A stretch of DNA of 64,000 bases from contig NC_089753.1 in assembly GCF_040412425.1 (NCBI RefSeq), positions 38,218,913 through 38,282,912 of the forward strand, written 5' to 3'. A model generated the notes under the pieces. The model did not search any database, had not been told where the DNA came from, and was given only the letters and a program-made list of their open reading frames with translations. Source of the DNA: Macrobrachium rosenbergii. Its lineage: Eukaryota; Arthropoda; Malacostraca; Decapoda; Palaemonidae. The position numbers and the translations under genes are program-made. The number at the start of each line of letters is the position of its first letter. The first letter of the stretch is position 1. Shown piece by piece: positions 1 through 10,454 of this stretch.

Positions 1-73
1 GAGAGAGAGGGGGGGACATGACTCCGAAGGAAACGACGGATTAAATGATAGGTTGCAGGAACTTCTGGGAGAT

Positions 74-141
<68 letters not shown>
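1..141. repeat. (GA)n microsatellites at window start
   Basis: The window opens inside a GA/G-rich tract (1-16). A pure (GA)n run follows at 79-141. An open frame on the minus strand here reads Ser-Leu repeats and is an artefact of the TC strand. Confidence 0.95.
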
Positions 142-145
<4 letters not shown>

Positions 146-588
146 CACTTCCGATAAAAAGTTGCATGATTTCAGAAAGTCGGCAGGGACCCTGCAATGC
201 GTATAATAAAACCACAAGTTGGAGGAATTCAATATATTATAGCCACTAACAGCTCCGAGATATCTCGCCTCCTGCAAAGTGCAGATAAGTTGAATTTTGT
301 TTTAAGTGCATCCCCTGGCAATCTACGTTCACAATAACGCCGCTGTTTTAAAGCTGTATTCAAACATTTTCTTGGCCCGGAACGATGAGATACAGGTCTG
401 AAGTCACAGTAATGACACTTCGATTTCTGACTGCTTACTAACGTGAAAATTTTGCACAGACGTCAAATAGCTGAAGTGATTCATGATTCTCCCTTTTCTG
501 AAAATGTTCGGTTATCACTGATATAAATATAACAATGATGACGATAATAAGAGTAATTATCTTGCAGGTTTTTTTTGTGGTCACTGAC

Positions 589-589
<1 letters not shown>
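142..589. other. AT-rich sequence, nothing recognised
   Basis: No repeat unit, conserved open frame or RNA-like fold was recognised between the first GA run and the AAT/AAG array. Confidence 0.6.
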
Positions 590-677
<88 letters not shown>

Positions 678-701
678 AAGAAGAAGAAGAAGAAGAAGAA
701 A
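590..701. repeat. Compound (AAT)n(AAG)n microsatellite
   Basis: About 20 AAT units pass directly into about 17 AAG units with no spacer. A T-to-G point change in one AAT unit followed by slippage would explain the junction (inference). Confidence 0.97.
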
Positions 702-739
702 TTACTTATAAGAAACTTTTTGACACCACAATTAAGTCG

Positions 740-1288
740 CGATCCTTGATTGACAGTGAATATTCAACATCCTTTGATCACAGCGCGTATTTAAGAACCC
801 TGAATATGGAGCGTTTATTAGAATCTTGCATAAAAAACGCGTGTATAAGATCCTTGACGTGTTTAATATCGTTGTCACCACGCTTATTCAAGGTCCTTGA
901 ATCACGCAGCGTATCTAAATCCTTAAGTCACACGGAGTACTTAAAATCCTTGACACAACACGTATTTAAGATCCTTGAATCACGCAACGTATGTAAGATC
1001 ACTGAATCAACAGCGTAAGATCCTTATCACCACGCGCATTTAAAGGTCCTTGAATCACGCAGCGTATTCAAATCCTTGAATCACGGAGAATACTTAAGAT
1101 CCTTGACGCAACACGTATTTAAGATCCTTGAATCACGCAAAGCATATAAGATCCAGGACCCACTCCTGATAAGATCATTGAATCAAACTGCGTATGCAAG
1201 ATCTGTCACCACGCGCATTTAAAGGTCCTTGAATCAAGTAGCGTATGTAAGATCCTCGAATCACTGAGCATGTTTTAAGATCCTTGCA
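740..1288. repeat. ~26 bp minisatellite with ~153 bp higher-order period
   Basis: Degenerate units of the type 'GATCCTTGAATCACGCAGCG' plus 'TATTTAA' run through the interval. The anchor 'AAGGTCCTTGAATCA' recurs at about 890, 1043 and 1222. That gives one ~153 bp higher-order step and one of ~179 bp carrying an extra insert near 1155. The 90-residue open frame at 746-1018 lies wholly inside the array and is not considered a gene. Confidence 0.85.
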
Positions 1289-1299
1289 ACCTCCCAACC

Positions 1300-1617
1300 C
1301 ACTACTTCCGTTAGCCTACAGCGCTCCAACTCCGCCGATATTTATGCCCCACCCGAGACGGTTCTTTATCTCGAAATCAAAACAGATTAAAAAAAGAGAT
1401 GGGTTTCCTCGTCTCGATGATGATGAACTTAATGGCGACAGAGATAAGTGGCCGTAAATAAGATTAGATTCTTCTGTTCGGCTTCAATTCGCCCGGGGTT
1501 GGGCTCCGCCCAAGAGTCTGGGATCTGCCAAATTGTAGACTGGCTTTATATTATTAATACTATTATTATTATTATTATTATTATTATGCATAATACGTAA
1601 GTAGTTACGGAACAAGT

Positions 1618-1696
<79 letters not shown>

Positions 1697-1983
1697 ATTA
1701 AGAACAACATAAAAAACAGCAACAAACACTTTCAACTTTTGAGTGTCTAGTTACATACACTGCATGACATTCTGAATTGACTTCCACGGTAAATTCATAA
1801 AAATAATCTATACAAGCAAACGAACCATGTCATCTTTTTTTTTTTTTATTATCTATCACTTTTTATTTAGCTGATTCACCAATATTATTGGAAATCTAGA
1901 TATACAATTGATAATATAATCTTTAGTTCAAAAGCGATTTGTTGTTCATTTATTCATCCTTTTCATGTATATATTCGATGCAG

Positions 1984-2037
<54 letters not shown>

Positions 2038-2453
2038 GTACATACTCTATTTCAAATAGTGCTGCATACAAGAAATGTGCAGAATATAGATCCAATAGGG
2101 CATGATACATCAGAAGACATTAATAAAAAAAAATAGCAATAATATAAACATATATACCAGCACATACATGATGTCGATACATTAAGAAAAATTATGAATA
2201 ATACGCGCAAACAATCAATGACTACATATAGCAAATCTAAACATGAAAGTAAAAACACGATAAAGTTATTGATTCCTTTCAAGAAATAAATAATTTTCGC
2301 AAGAGACGAAAACGATCGTTTATCCACGCCTAACAAGGCAATTACGTCACCTCGTACGTCTGGCATATATTTTCATACACAATGGCATTCATCGCTTGAG
2401 CATCTTCCTACATGGCAACACTGCCAAGTTGTCGTTCACCTTCACCAACATGA

Positions 2454-2455
<2 letters not shown>
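1300..2455. repeat. AT-rich stretch with ATT, AT and AAT microsatellites
   Basis: It contains (ATT)n at 1559-1587, (AT)n at 1621-1694 and (AAT)n at 1984-2037. The sequence between them is AT-rich and unrecognised. Confidence 0.9.

Positions 2456-2490
<35 letters not shown>
2456..2490. repeat. (TC)n microsatellite
   Basis: Uninterrupted TC run. The AT-rich 2491-2868 that follows shows no recognised feature. Confidence 0.95.
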
Positions 2491-2494
<4 letters not shown>

Positions 2495-2868
2495 GACTTC
2501 ATTTGCTATCCACCCTTTATTACTTGTGCAATACACACACAATAGATTCATTCATCAACAATGGTGACAATAGCGAAGAACAGAAATAAGTTATGGACAG
2601 AACGAATGCAACAAAAATAAAGAAAACAAAAAGGTAACAGTTAGTTATTATTGGACAAGCAACGATAAATTTAGTTATCATTGAACAAACAATAAAATAA
2701 CTAACAATGCCAGTAACAAAGGAGCAAAATGGAGCATGGCAACATCATCGAAGAGCGACCCCAGAAATAGCAAGGAACAATAAGACGAACTAAACAATGA
2801 AGAAAACGGGAAGCAATAATCCCGAGGTCTTAATTTTGTTAATAATTCTATCGGGATATTTTTGCAGG

Positions 2869-3182
2869 AATGGAATGGAATATACAATTTCAGCCAAAGG
2901 CCAAGCGCTGGGACCCATAAGGTCATTCAGCACTGAAAGGGAAATTCAGAGCAAAAAGGTTTGAAATGTGTAACAGGAGGGACATCTTGCAGTTGCACTA
3001 TGAAATAATTGTTGGAGAAATTGGATAGCAAGATGGAAGAAAGAGAACATGAATGGAGGTACAGCAAAGGGAATAAAAGGGGCTGCAGCTAGGGGCCAAA
3101 GGGACGCTGCAAAGACTCTCCAGTTATGCCTGCATTGCACTGCGTGAGGTGCACTGACGGCATTACCCTCCACCCCATGGGA
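2869..3182 (+). repeat. Dispersed repeat family B, copy 1
   Basis: One of four ~310 bp copies in the window (others at 18896, 31735 and 33871). The shared order is: a 'GGCCAAGCGCTGGGACC' head; a hairpin in which AGCGCTG pairs with CAGCGCT around an inner GACCT/AGGTC stem; 'TAACAGGAGG'; 'GCAGTTGCAC'; a purine-rich middle ('AAGATGGAAGAAAGAGA'); 'GGGACGCTGCAAAG'; and a terminal hairpin of the form TGCACC/GGTGCA. No A or B box and no reverse transcriptase motif was found, so the class is unknown. It may be a SINE-like or non-autonomous element, or a retroelement fragment. The minus strand is open here (2946-3200) but other copies carry stops. Confidence 0.8.
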
Positions 3183-3284
3183 TAATATTTTCATACTCAT
3201 AATCTTTAAGTATTTTTAATCATCAACATCATTGGCCACCAGTAACGCAACGCCAATTTTACATTGAATTAATGATTTCTCTAT

Positions 3285-3645
3285 TTCCCTCGGTCCTGAA
3301 AGACCGCCCCCGCGGACCCTTTAAAAATTCACACTCATATCCCCCTAGACAGCCGTCCCTTTAATCTTTAAAAATTCATCCCTTCATCCCCTAAAAAGTC
3401 CTCCGCTTAACCCTTATAAAAATTTAAAACCCCAATTCTCTTAAAATTTCTGTAATTAATTATTTTCTTTACTAACCATTAACCATACTATTCCCATCAA
3501 AATTTGCCCCATTAACCTTTAAAAATATTCATCTTCCCATCAGCCATTAAAAAATTCCCGTTGTCATGAAAACCATATCACATCACCTTTAAAATCCGAG
3601 TTCAGTTCCCCTTAAATCTACCATCCCATTCCCTTAAAGAAAGAA
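3285..3645. repeat. Degenerate ~40 bp pyrimidine/AT array
   Basis: The motif 'CCTTTAAAAATTCA' followed by 'TCCC' recurs with much decay. A short (CA)n run follows at 3652-3669. Confidence 0.55.
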
Positions 3646-3896
3646 AAAAAAAACACACACACACACACAAACTTTCAATCTCCACTCCAAAGCCACTTAA
3701 ATCGTCTTTTCCCTTTCCTCCAACGCCCCTTCCATCACAATAAAAGAAAAACTCCATTTTCATTAAGGAGAGCTGCGCTAAACCGTCGACTCTAGCCTCG
3801 TGATGGCATTAAAAGACAAAAATCGCCTTGTTTGATCTCGACACCTGAGTAAATTAAATTAAGGGAGGAAAAATAATCGGTCGTATGAGCTGGGGC

Positions 3897-4150
3897 TGTA
3901 CTGCCCTAAAACGGAAAACTGCAGTATCTGCAAAATTTACGAAATTGAGATATGCCACCTGTTGGGTTCGTGAAACACTAATACACAAGTCGCTGCAGCT
4001 TCAGAATGATTCTTCAATGCTTTATTTAGGGGGTCCCATTTGCAGTATCTGCAGAACCAGTAGTAAGGCTAGGGAGAACTGCAGTATCTACCATTTTTCT
4101 CAGTTCTGTACATTTGCAGGTACTGCAGTCTTCCAATTTAGGGCAGTGTA
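3897..4150. mobile_element. MITE-like element with 34-35 bp TIRs and TGTA target duplication
   Basis: The 246 bp element at 3901-4146 starts CTGCCCTAAAACGG and ends CCAATTTAGGGCAG. The two ends are reverse complements over about 34 bp with roughly four mismatches. TGTA lies directly outside both ends (3897-3900 and 4147-4150), as expected of a 4 bp target-site duplication. Inside, 'GCAGTATCTGCA'-like motifs recur at about 3923, 4039, 4080 and 4114, like subterminal transposase-binding repeats. There is no transposase frame; the 88-residue open frame at 3885-4151 is the element itself. This reads as a non-autonomous DNA transposon of unassigned superfamily. Confidence 0.75.
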
Positions 4151-4430
4151 GTCTTTGCCATCATAAATCATTCGTACATACATACATACACACACCTGTA
4201 TACATATGCTTGAGAAAGACAGAGCAGGGTTCGATTTATTACTCATAATTCCTTTGAAGAGCTACAACTAACACCATTACTCCTGAACACGTACCCAAAT
4301 GAGTGCTACTGTCAACTCAACAACTGTTACTATTACCACAACAAATTCAACGCACGTCAGAGATGTCACTTATGATAACACCGCTTCTACCACCATTCCA
4401 ATTTACTACATAAAGATACCATCTAGTTCT

Positions 4431-4570
4431 ACACACACACACACACACACACACCCCATGCACCACAGCAGGAACATTCCCGTCAGTGCACAAAGATCAA
4501 AGAACTCTCTCTCTCTCTTTCCTTTTCTCACTCTCCCTCTCTCTCTCTTATCTCTCTCTTTCTCCCCTCC
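4431..4570. repeat. (CA)n and imperfect (TC)n tracts
   Basis: (CA)n at 4431-4454 is followed by an interrupted TC-rich tract at about 4505-4570. Flanks 4151-4430 and 4571-4803 show nothing recognised. Confidence 0.9.
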
Positions 4571-4804
4571 ATCAACTACGAAATAAAGAAACAACACAGG
4601 AGGGTAGACGGTTTTCAGCTACCTGTCGCCACAGTACACAGCATCTCTTGTTTCCCACTGTTGGAGGCTGCGTTTCAATTACGTTACCAGATGCCTTACT
4701 GTAAAAGCGTATATTCAGAGCGTGTCCACACATGATGCGTATATACCTGTGTATGTATGCGTATGAATAAAGTGAGTACAAATACACGAACTCCTTGGAA
4801 GAAG

Positions 4805-4857
4805 GTATGTATGTATGTATGTATGTATGTATGTATGTATGTATGTATGTATGTATA

Positions 4858-4892
<35 letters not shown>

Positions 4893-4910
4893 GTATATAT
4901 ATATACTGTA
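4805..4910. repeat. Self-complementary (ATGT)n-(ACAT)n array
   Basis: About 13 ATGT units (4805-4856) are followed at once by about 7 ACAT units (4858-4886) and then AT with a TACTGTA interruption at 4904-4910. The two halves are reverse complements, so the block can fold on itself. Confidence 0.93.
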
Positions 4911-5604
4911 TCATTAAGGCTTTTCTCTTAACAGTAGGGTGTCCTGAGAAAAGGCAAAATGATCACTGCTCCATTAACACTTTAACTGCTGAATCACGGA
5001 TGAATATATTCTGTCAAAATTTATACATACCTATTCATAAAACGGCAAGAACTCACAAACACGAGGAGATATGGAAAAGGGGAGAGAAGGAGAATGGAAA
5101 AATGACCCAACCCAATTTCTACATCTGAGAAGAAAGGAAAAAATATTCCTGGACAATAAAAAACAAACAAATAAAAATCTCATCACAAAGACATGAAGCA
5201 CACAGAAAATCATTTAGAAAAGAAAGACACTAAAAAGTGTTGAAAAATTGCTTCAATAGATTCCTCATTCACAAAAGAAATATCTGTTGTCGTATAGTCA
5301 TTTAATTTTTTTTATTTCTGAACAGAATCTGCCATACCTGTTTTCAGTTTTGTATTAAAGTGGCACGATAACAAATATCATGCCACTGCTTAAATTGCCA
5401 CATGTAAATAACGAATAATATAATGACAACATTTACCATCACCCTAGTATTAATCTGTCGTGGTTCTGTTACGAAAATTTTAGGCTGTTACTTTCATATT
5501 ACATTGTCTTTTTTTACATCATCATTATAATAATAATGACAATAATAATCAACTGCCTCAACATTACCATTCGTTGATACATATGTACATCAAAGTCCTT
5601 ACAG

Positions 5605-5608
<4 letters not shown>
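4911..5608. other. AT-rich sequence, nothing recognised
   Basis: A stretch of nearly 700 bp without a repeat unit or coding signal. Short open frames are unrecognised and lack any conserved motif. Confidence 0.55.

Positions 5609-5645
<37 letters not shown>
5609..5645. repeat. (TC)n microsatellite
   Basis: Pure TC run. Confidence 0.95.
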
Positions 5646-5647
<2 letters not shown>

Positions 5648-5792
5648 ATCTGCAGCCATGAATATTGTTTATCCTAAGATAAGTCACCCATAAAATATCT
5701 ACATTCAACGACAAAAATTAATGCAGTCAAACTGTGAGTGACATTATGTATGTAATCTCAACTATAGATATTCATGTATATAAACAAACACG

Positions 5793-6195
5793 TAAAAATT
5801 GCGGAGTTTCTTCGGCGCAATCGAGTTTTCTGTACAGTTCATAATCAAGGTTTATAATCAAGGCCACCGAAAATACATCTATCTTTCTTTCGGTGGTCTC
5901 GGTATAATGCTGTATGAGCCGCGCCCCATGAAACTTTAACCACGGCCCGGTGGTGGCCTATCCTATATCGTTGCCAGAACCACGATAATGGCGAACTTTA
6001 ACGTTAAATCAAATAAAAACTGCCGAGGCTAGAGGCCTGCAATTTGATATGTTTGATGATTGGAGGGTGGATGATCAACATACCAATTTGCAGCCCTCTA
6101 GCCTCGGTAGTTTTTAAGATCTGAGGGCGGACAGAATAAAGTGCGGACGGACAGACAAAACCGCCACAATGGTTTTGTTTTACAGAAAACTAAAA
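5793..6195 (+). mobile_element. Multi-hairpin element family A, copy 1 (subfamily A1)
   Basis: A ~400 bp dispersed element seen four times (also 19990, 32252 and, inverted, 52608). From 5' to 3': a GCG...CGC-type hairpin near 5801-5818 (GCGCCG/CGGCGC in better copies); 'AGTTTTCTGTACAG'; hairpin 2, in which GGCCACCGAAA pairs with TTTCGGTGGTC, with complementarity extending about 27 bp; a CCACGGCCCGGTGG palindrome; a large hairpin at 6015-6115 with ~37 bp arms (GGCTAGAGG...CCTCTAGCC); a 'GCGGACAG' direct repeat; and a terminal hairpin AGTTTTC/GAAAACT. The first and last AGTTTTCTGTA/TACAGAAAACT segments are inverted. There is no coding capacity and no polymerase III box, so the class is unassigned. 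Confidence 0.85.
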
Positions 6196-6519
6196 ACACA
6201 GCAGAAAAATTACGCAAACGAACACAAGAAGAAAAATCTCAAAATCCCAGGAGCACAAAAACATTCGGACACGACTTAAACCTGCTCAAACAAACAAACA
6301 AACAAACCGGTGGCGAAAGAAGAGCACAAACATGAGTTGAAACACCAGCAAAGCTCTGACCAGAAACTCTAAACAGGATATTTCACGCATGAATTTACAT
6401 CGTCCATACACATACCACCCGCCCTCTTGCAAGTGAAGGGATTTGCCCAAATCTGACAGCATAATTAGTAAGTTTCTGAAGTGCGATCTTAAACAGCAAG
6501 TCAGTCAACCGACATGAAA

Positions 6520-6619
6520 TGTGTATGTATGTATGTATATATATATATATACATATTTTATATAACATATATATAAATATATAAGTATATATAATATATA
6601 TTTATAATATTTATACATA

Positions 6620-6702
<83 letters not shown>
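6520..6702. repeat. (GTAT)n/(AT)n, then compound (AC)n(AT)n
   Basis: A GTAT/AT mosaic lies at 6520-6551. (AC)n at 6622-6657 runs straight into (AT)n at 6657-6702. Confidence 0.95.
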
Positions 6703-6704
<2 letters not shown>

Positions 6705-7283
6705 TGATCACAGGGTTTTACCCTCATTTTCGGCTAGTTTAGTAACATGATATGAAACCCATGCCACTCTCCACCCCAGATGCGACCCAAGTAACTCAAC
6801 TAACTACCAGGTACTATTCACTGCCTAGTTCACCGGAAGCATAGTAACTGATTTTGACGAGCACGACGATACCAATCCGTCCTCGCAAGGAAACCGAATC
6901 CTTCTCCTCTAACTACTGACGTAAGAGTCATATCCACTTTGTGTGAGAATTATCCATACCCGAGCCATAAGCACTTTACATGAGACCTATACATAGCTAT
7001 ATCTATAGTTACGTTTACATCCACTCATGAGGAACAAATAAAAGCAAAGACAAAGTAACAAGAGTGTGAGAGTTGACGTTGGAAAGCCAGCGAAGAGTGA
7101 GTGTGAGCAGTCAGTCAGTCAGTCAGTCTCTTGCACAGAGCTGAAAACCTCCTCCAACAAAGCGGTATAAATTGGAGGCAACTTGAATACCCTCAATTTA
7201 TTATTCTTGAATCCCAGAGGTTAGAGGAGGTGGGCGATGGTAACCTTTGACTCGATCTCGTTTAGTTATTTGCTTCGAGTTCT
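6703..7283. other. Unique sequence, nothing recognised
   Basis: Moderate-GC sequence with no recognised element. A short 'GTCA' direct repeat lies near 7109-7127. Confidence 0.5.
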
Positions 7284-7284
7284 T

Positions 7285-7373
<89 letters not shown>

Positions 7374-7376
7374 TAT
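7284..7376. repeat. Compound (TC)n(AT)n
   Basis: TC run 7284-7306 joined without spacer to AT run 7306-7367. Confidence 0.96.
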
Positions 7377-7481
7377 AATTAAAACTGTACATATTCAATA
7401 ACAGACACACTCAAGCCAAACAAGTAGCCTAAGAAAAAAAGAAAAGTAACAGACATTTTTGAATGGAGCAAAAACGATAGC

Positions 7482-7485
<4 letters not shown>

Positions 7486-7537
<52 letters not shown>
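7486..7537. repeat. (TC)n microsatellite
   Basis: Pure TC run ending in CGCGCCCGCGC. Confidence 0.96.
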
Positions 7538-7539
<2 letters not shown>

Positions 7540-7927
7540 GCCCGCGCACTACCAACCACTGTATAAGGCAGTACGTAAATACCCTTACTTACCGCAACCT
7601 GTTACAACGGCGTCAAAGCGTAAACAAACAAAAGACGGGCAAAGTGGGCGTATGTACACAAGGGAAAGTTATCCCTACGATCGTTTAACGACTCGTAAAA
7701 ACGACTCATTACGCGCTTTCTTTAAACGACCTCAGGCAAAGTCGTCTACCATACCAGCAGCAACCGCCGTCAGACACTTTTGGGGACGTAACGACCAAGA
7801 GGGCTTAAGTCGTGTGTGGCCGTCCCGTCACAAGAAGTGTAAATTCAGTAAATTTGGGAAATAAGTAATATTTAAGACTATCTGAGAAAGACAATAAAAA
7901 GGTGGTTTTCGTAGGAATTAAAGTTCG

Positions 7928-7928
<1 letters not shown>
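7538..7928. other. Non-repetitive stretch, no supported gene
   Basis: This is among the less AT-rich, non-repetitive pieces. A 70-residue open frame at 7652-7864 begins Met-Tyr-Thr-Arg and matches no family I know. 'ACGAC' recurs several times at 7685-7735. No splice or promoter context supports a gene. Confidence 0.4.
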
Positions 7929-7929
<1 letters not shown>

Positions 7930-7974
<45 letters not shown>

Positions 7975-7982
7975 TAATAATA
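7930..7982. repeat. (AAT)n microsatellite
   Basis: AAT units with one ATG interruption near the 3' end. Confidence 0.95.
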
Positions 7983-8167
7983 GCTACCAAGTTGTTTCAA
8001 AGACTGTCTCTCAAAGTATGTCGCTGTAAAACACACTAAAATAAATTTGATGTCAACTCACCGTATTGCACAATTACAATGTTGAACTTCAAAAAACCTC
8101 AGAAAGTCTTAACCATACACAATCTCATGAACTGAAGAATAAGGAACATTCACGCATACATATAACG

Positions 8168-8280
<113 letters not shown>

Positions 8281-8294
8281 ATGTGTGTGCGTGT

Positions 8295-8487
8295 TTTACT
8301 ATTTTTGTGTTTGAACTTTTATAATAATCTGCTATCGAACATAATTTACTGAGTATTAGTTTTTTCATGTATACACACACATATACTGTATATATATATG
8401 TGTGTGTGTATACATGAAAAAACTAATATTCAGTGAATTACGTTCGATAGCAGATTATTATAAAAGTTCAAACAAAAAGATAGTAAA
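8295..8487. repeat. 193 bp foldback with ~93 bp arms
   Basis: The left arm (8295-8387) begins 'TTTACTATTTTTGTGTTTGA'. The right arm (8395-8487) ends with its reverse complement, differing by single bases. The centre is a short AT stretch with TACTGTA. Shared interior features include 'CTGCTATCGAAC' against 'GTTCGATAGCAG' and 'CATGTATACACACAC' against its complement. There is no coding capacity. It is either a foldback/MITE-like element or a local inverted duplication. Confidence 0.88.
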
Positions 8488-8688
8488 AAAAAATACAGCA
8501 TCATCACGGACCATAAAAAAAGATCACAAAATAATATTAGTAAGCTCATTACTTTTATAATTCCATATTGCTCATAAATTAATAGTATTCAAGAAGATAT
8601 TCGAAAGGGTAATACAGCTATGGTAATTACTATTCTGAAATCTCTTACTGGCCTTAAGCATAATAGCCCAGAGCTCCACTTCTATCAC

Positions 8689-8692
<4 letters not shown>

Positions 8693-8766
<74 letters not shown>
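8693..8766. repeat. (GA)n microsatellite
   Basis: About 37 pure GA units. Confidence 0.97.
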
Positions 8767-8772
<6 letters not shown>

Positions 8773-8915
8773 CGACGATGGCGCAATTAAAGATAATTGG
8801 TAAAGATTTCCATCAATCTTATCCTGCTTTTCAAACTAATGCTCGTTAGCGAAGAAAGGCCGCTAGTTTTATAGGTGTTGGTTTTTCCAAAAAGATAAAT
8901 ATTAGGATAAGAAGC

Positions 8916-8942
8916 AGGAGGAGGAGGAGGAGGAGGAGGAGG
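8916..8942. repeat. (GGA)n microsatellite
   Basis: About nine GGA units. Confidence 0.95.
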
Positions 8943-9054
8943 ATATTTGGGTAAGGGGAGAAAGGAAGAGGGAACTGGTTACATAAAGTGGAGTAAATTT
9001 ATGATGCGTGGAAGATTTACTTCATTTTTTCATTTTTTTTCCTTTTTTTTCTGG

Positions 9055-9217
9055 TATCCCACGGCCGGGTCTTCGCCGGGACCCGCAGTAAATAAGGTAC
9101 CCCGGAGGGCGAAAACCTTCCTTGGGTCAAATGAGGGCCGCGTGCAAAATTTTGTCCAGATCAGTCAAGCGGTTCGGATTTCTATAGAGCACAAGTTTAC
9201 ATACATACAAGTTTAGT
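9055..9217 (+). mobile_element. Degenerate non-LTR retroelement 3' end (possible)
   Basis: A GC-rich block ('CCACGGCCGGGTCTTCGCCG') is followed by 'TTTTGTCCAGATCAGTCAAG' and 'CGGTTCGGATTTCTATAGAG', then ACATACATACA and (AT)n(GATA)n. A 'GTCCAGATC...GTTCGG...ACAAA...CATACATAC' ending resembles the 3' untranslated end of RTE-like non-LTR elements in arthropods, recalled from memory. The coding part is absent. The 89-residue frame at 8947-9216 spans it but has no domain I recognise. Confidence 0.4.
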
Positions 9218-9226
9218 TACATTCAC

Positions 9227-9229
<3 letters not shown>

Positions 9230-9316
<87 letters not shown>

Positions 9317-9328
9317 CGATCGATAGAT
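9230..9328. repeat. Compound (AT)n(GATA)n
   Basis: AT run 9230-9284 passes into GATA units (9285-9317) and a short GATC/GATA tail. It directly follows the putative retroelement 3' end. Confidence 0.95.
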
Positions 9329-9526
9329 ACACGCACAAAGAACCCGCGAAATCACGTCCTATACTCTTCGGTACATCGCCGCAGGATCTCGCCTACACAA
9401 AGCCTGATCAAATCTCCTTGAGATAACACCCAGGAATGCGCCACTTACTCAATGGAGTCCACCATTTCTTCACTTACGGATCATCTAACGCTGTAAGCGA
9501 GCAAGACAGAGCAAACCCCGAGTTCT

Positions 9527-9531
<5 letters not shown>
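9329..9531. other. Unique sequence, nothing recognised
   Basis: Short non-repetitive stretch with no conserved frame. Confidence 0.5.
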
Positions 9532-9581
<50 letters not shown>

Positions 9582-9797
9582 CTCAAAATAGGCGAGTTGG
9601 AAAATTTGGTTAGTGTTGCTGATTAACACTGTTGTGAGTGTTTTCCATTTCATCTTTTAAATGAAGATTTGTTGACTTAGGATGAATAAAAGGTTCTACA
9701 AAAGAAGTGACATTTCGGCTCTATAATTTTTGAAGATAAGGTATTATTTAACGGATATTTCACAAAAAAAAAAAAAAACCACCGATAAGGCCAAGAT

Positions 9798-9838
<41 letters not shown>
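9532..9838. repeat. (GA)n and (TC)n microsatellites
   Basis: GA run 9532-9579 and TC run 9800-9838. The 220 bp between them is AT-rich and includes an A15 run near 9764-9778. Confidence 0.95.
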
Positions 9839-9841
<3 letters not shown>

Positions 9842-9965
9842 TGAGATCTGTCTATCGATTCTTCTGCGTGTCTCTTTACTCGAAAGTCTGTTTCTCTGTC
9901 GATCTGCCCTAAAAAAGAAATTCACTGGATCCATTAAGCTCAAAGATCAACCATAATTCATACTA

Positions 9966-10168
<203 letters not shown>

Positions 10169-10334
10169 ACATAAACAGCACGCATGATAATGAAAAGGTT
10201 ACTTCATCGGCCATCCCTTTCCCCGCTCGACAAACCGTCAAAAATATGTACACATCACCGCCGAACTGATACTGTAGAATAAACAGTGTATCTAGCCGAT
10301 GTTTAAACAGGGGATGTAAATGTGATAAACATGT

Positions 10335-10450
10335 AGACGGGTTTTTTTTTTTTTCCGAAGGGTGCAGGAAAACTTACAACTTAAATATAAACAGCAGACA
10401 GGTTTTTTTTTTTCGAAGGATGCAGGACAACTCATATACCTTAAATATAA
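10335..10450. repeat. ~61 bp tandem dimer with poly-T
   Basis: Two copies of a poly-T run followed by CGAAGGRTGCAGGA, AACT and CTTAAATATAA, offset by about 61 bp. It sits directly upstream of the 30 bp minisatellite. Confidence 0.75.
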
Positions 10451-10454
10451 GTAG

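Noticed and set aside
2946..3200. Minus-strand frame in family B copies sharing CRHYLRFFAAS-like peptide as a conserved protein
   Set aside because: The similarity is explained by DNA-level repeat homology. Copies 3 and 4 carry stops or frame breaks, so there is no sign of selection on the protein.
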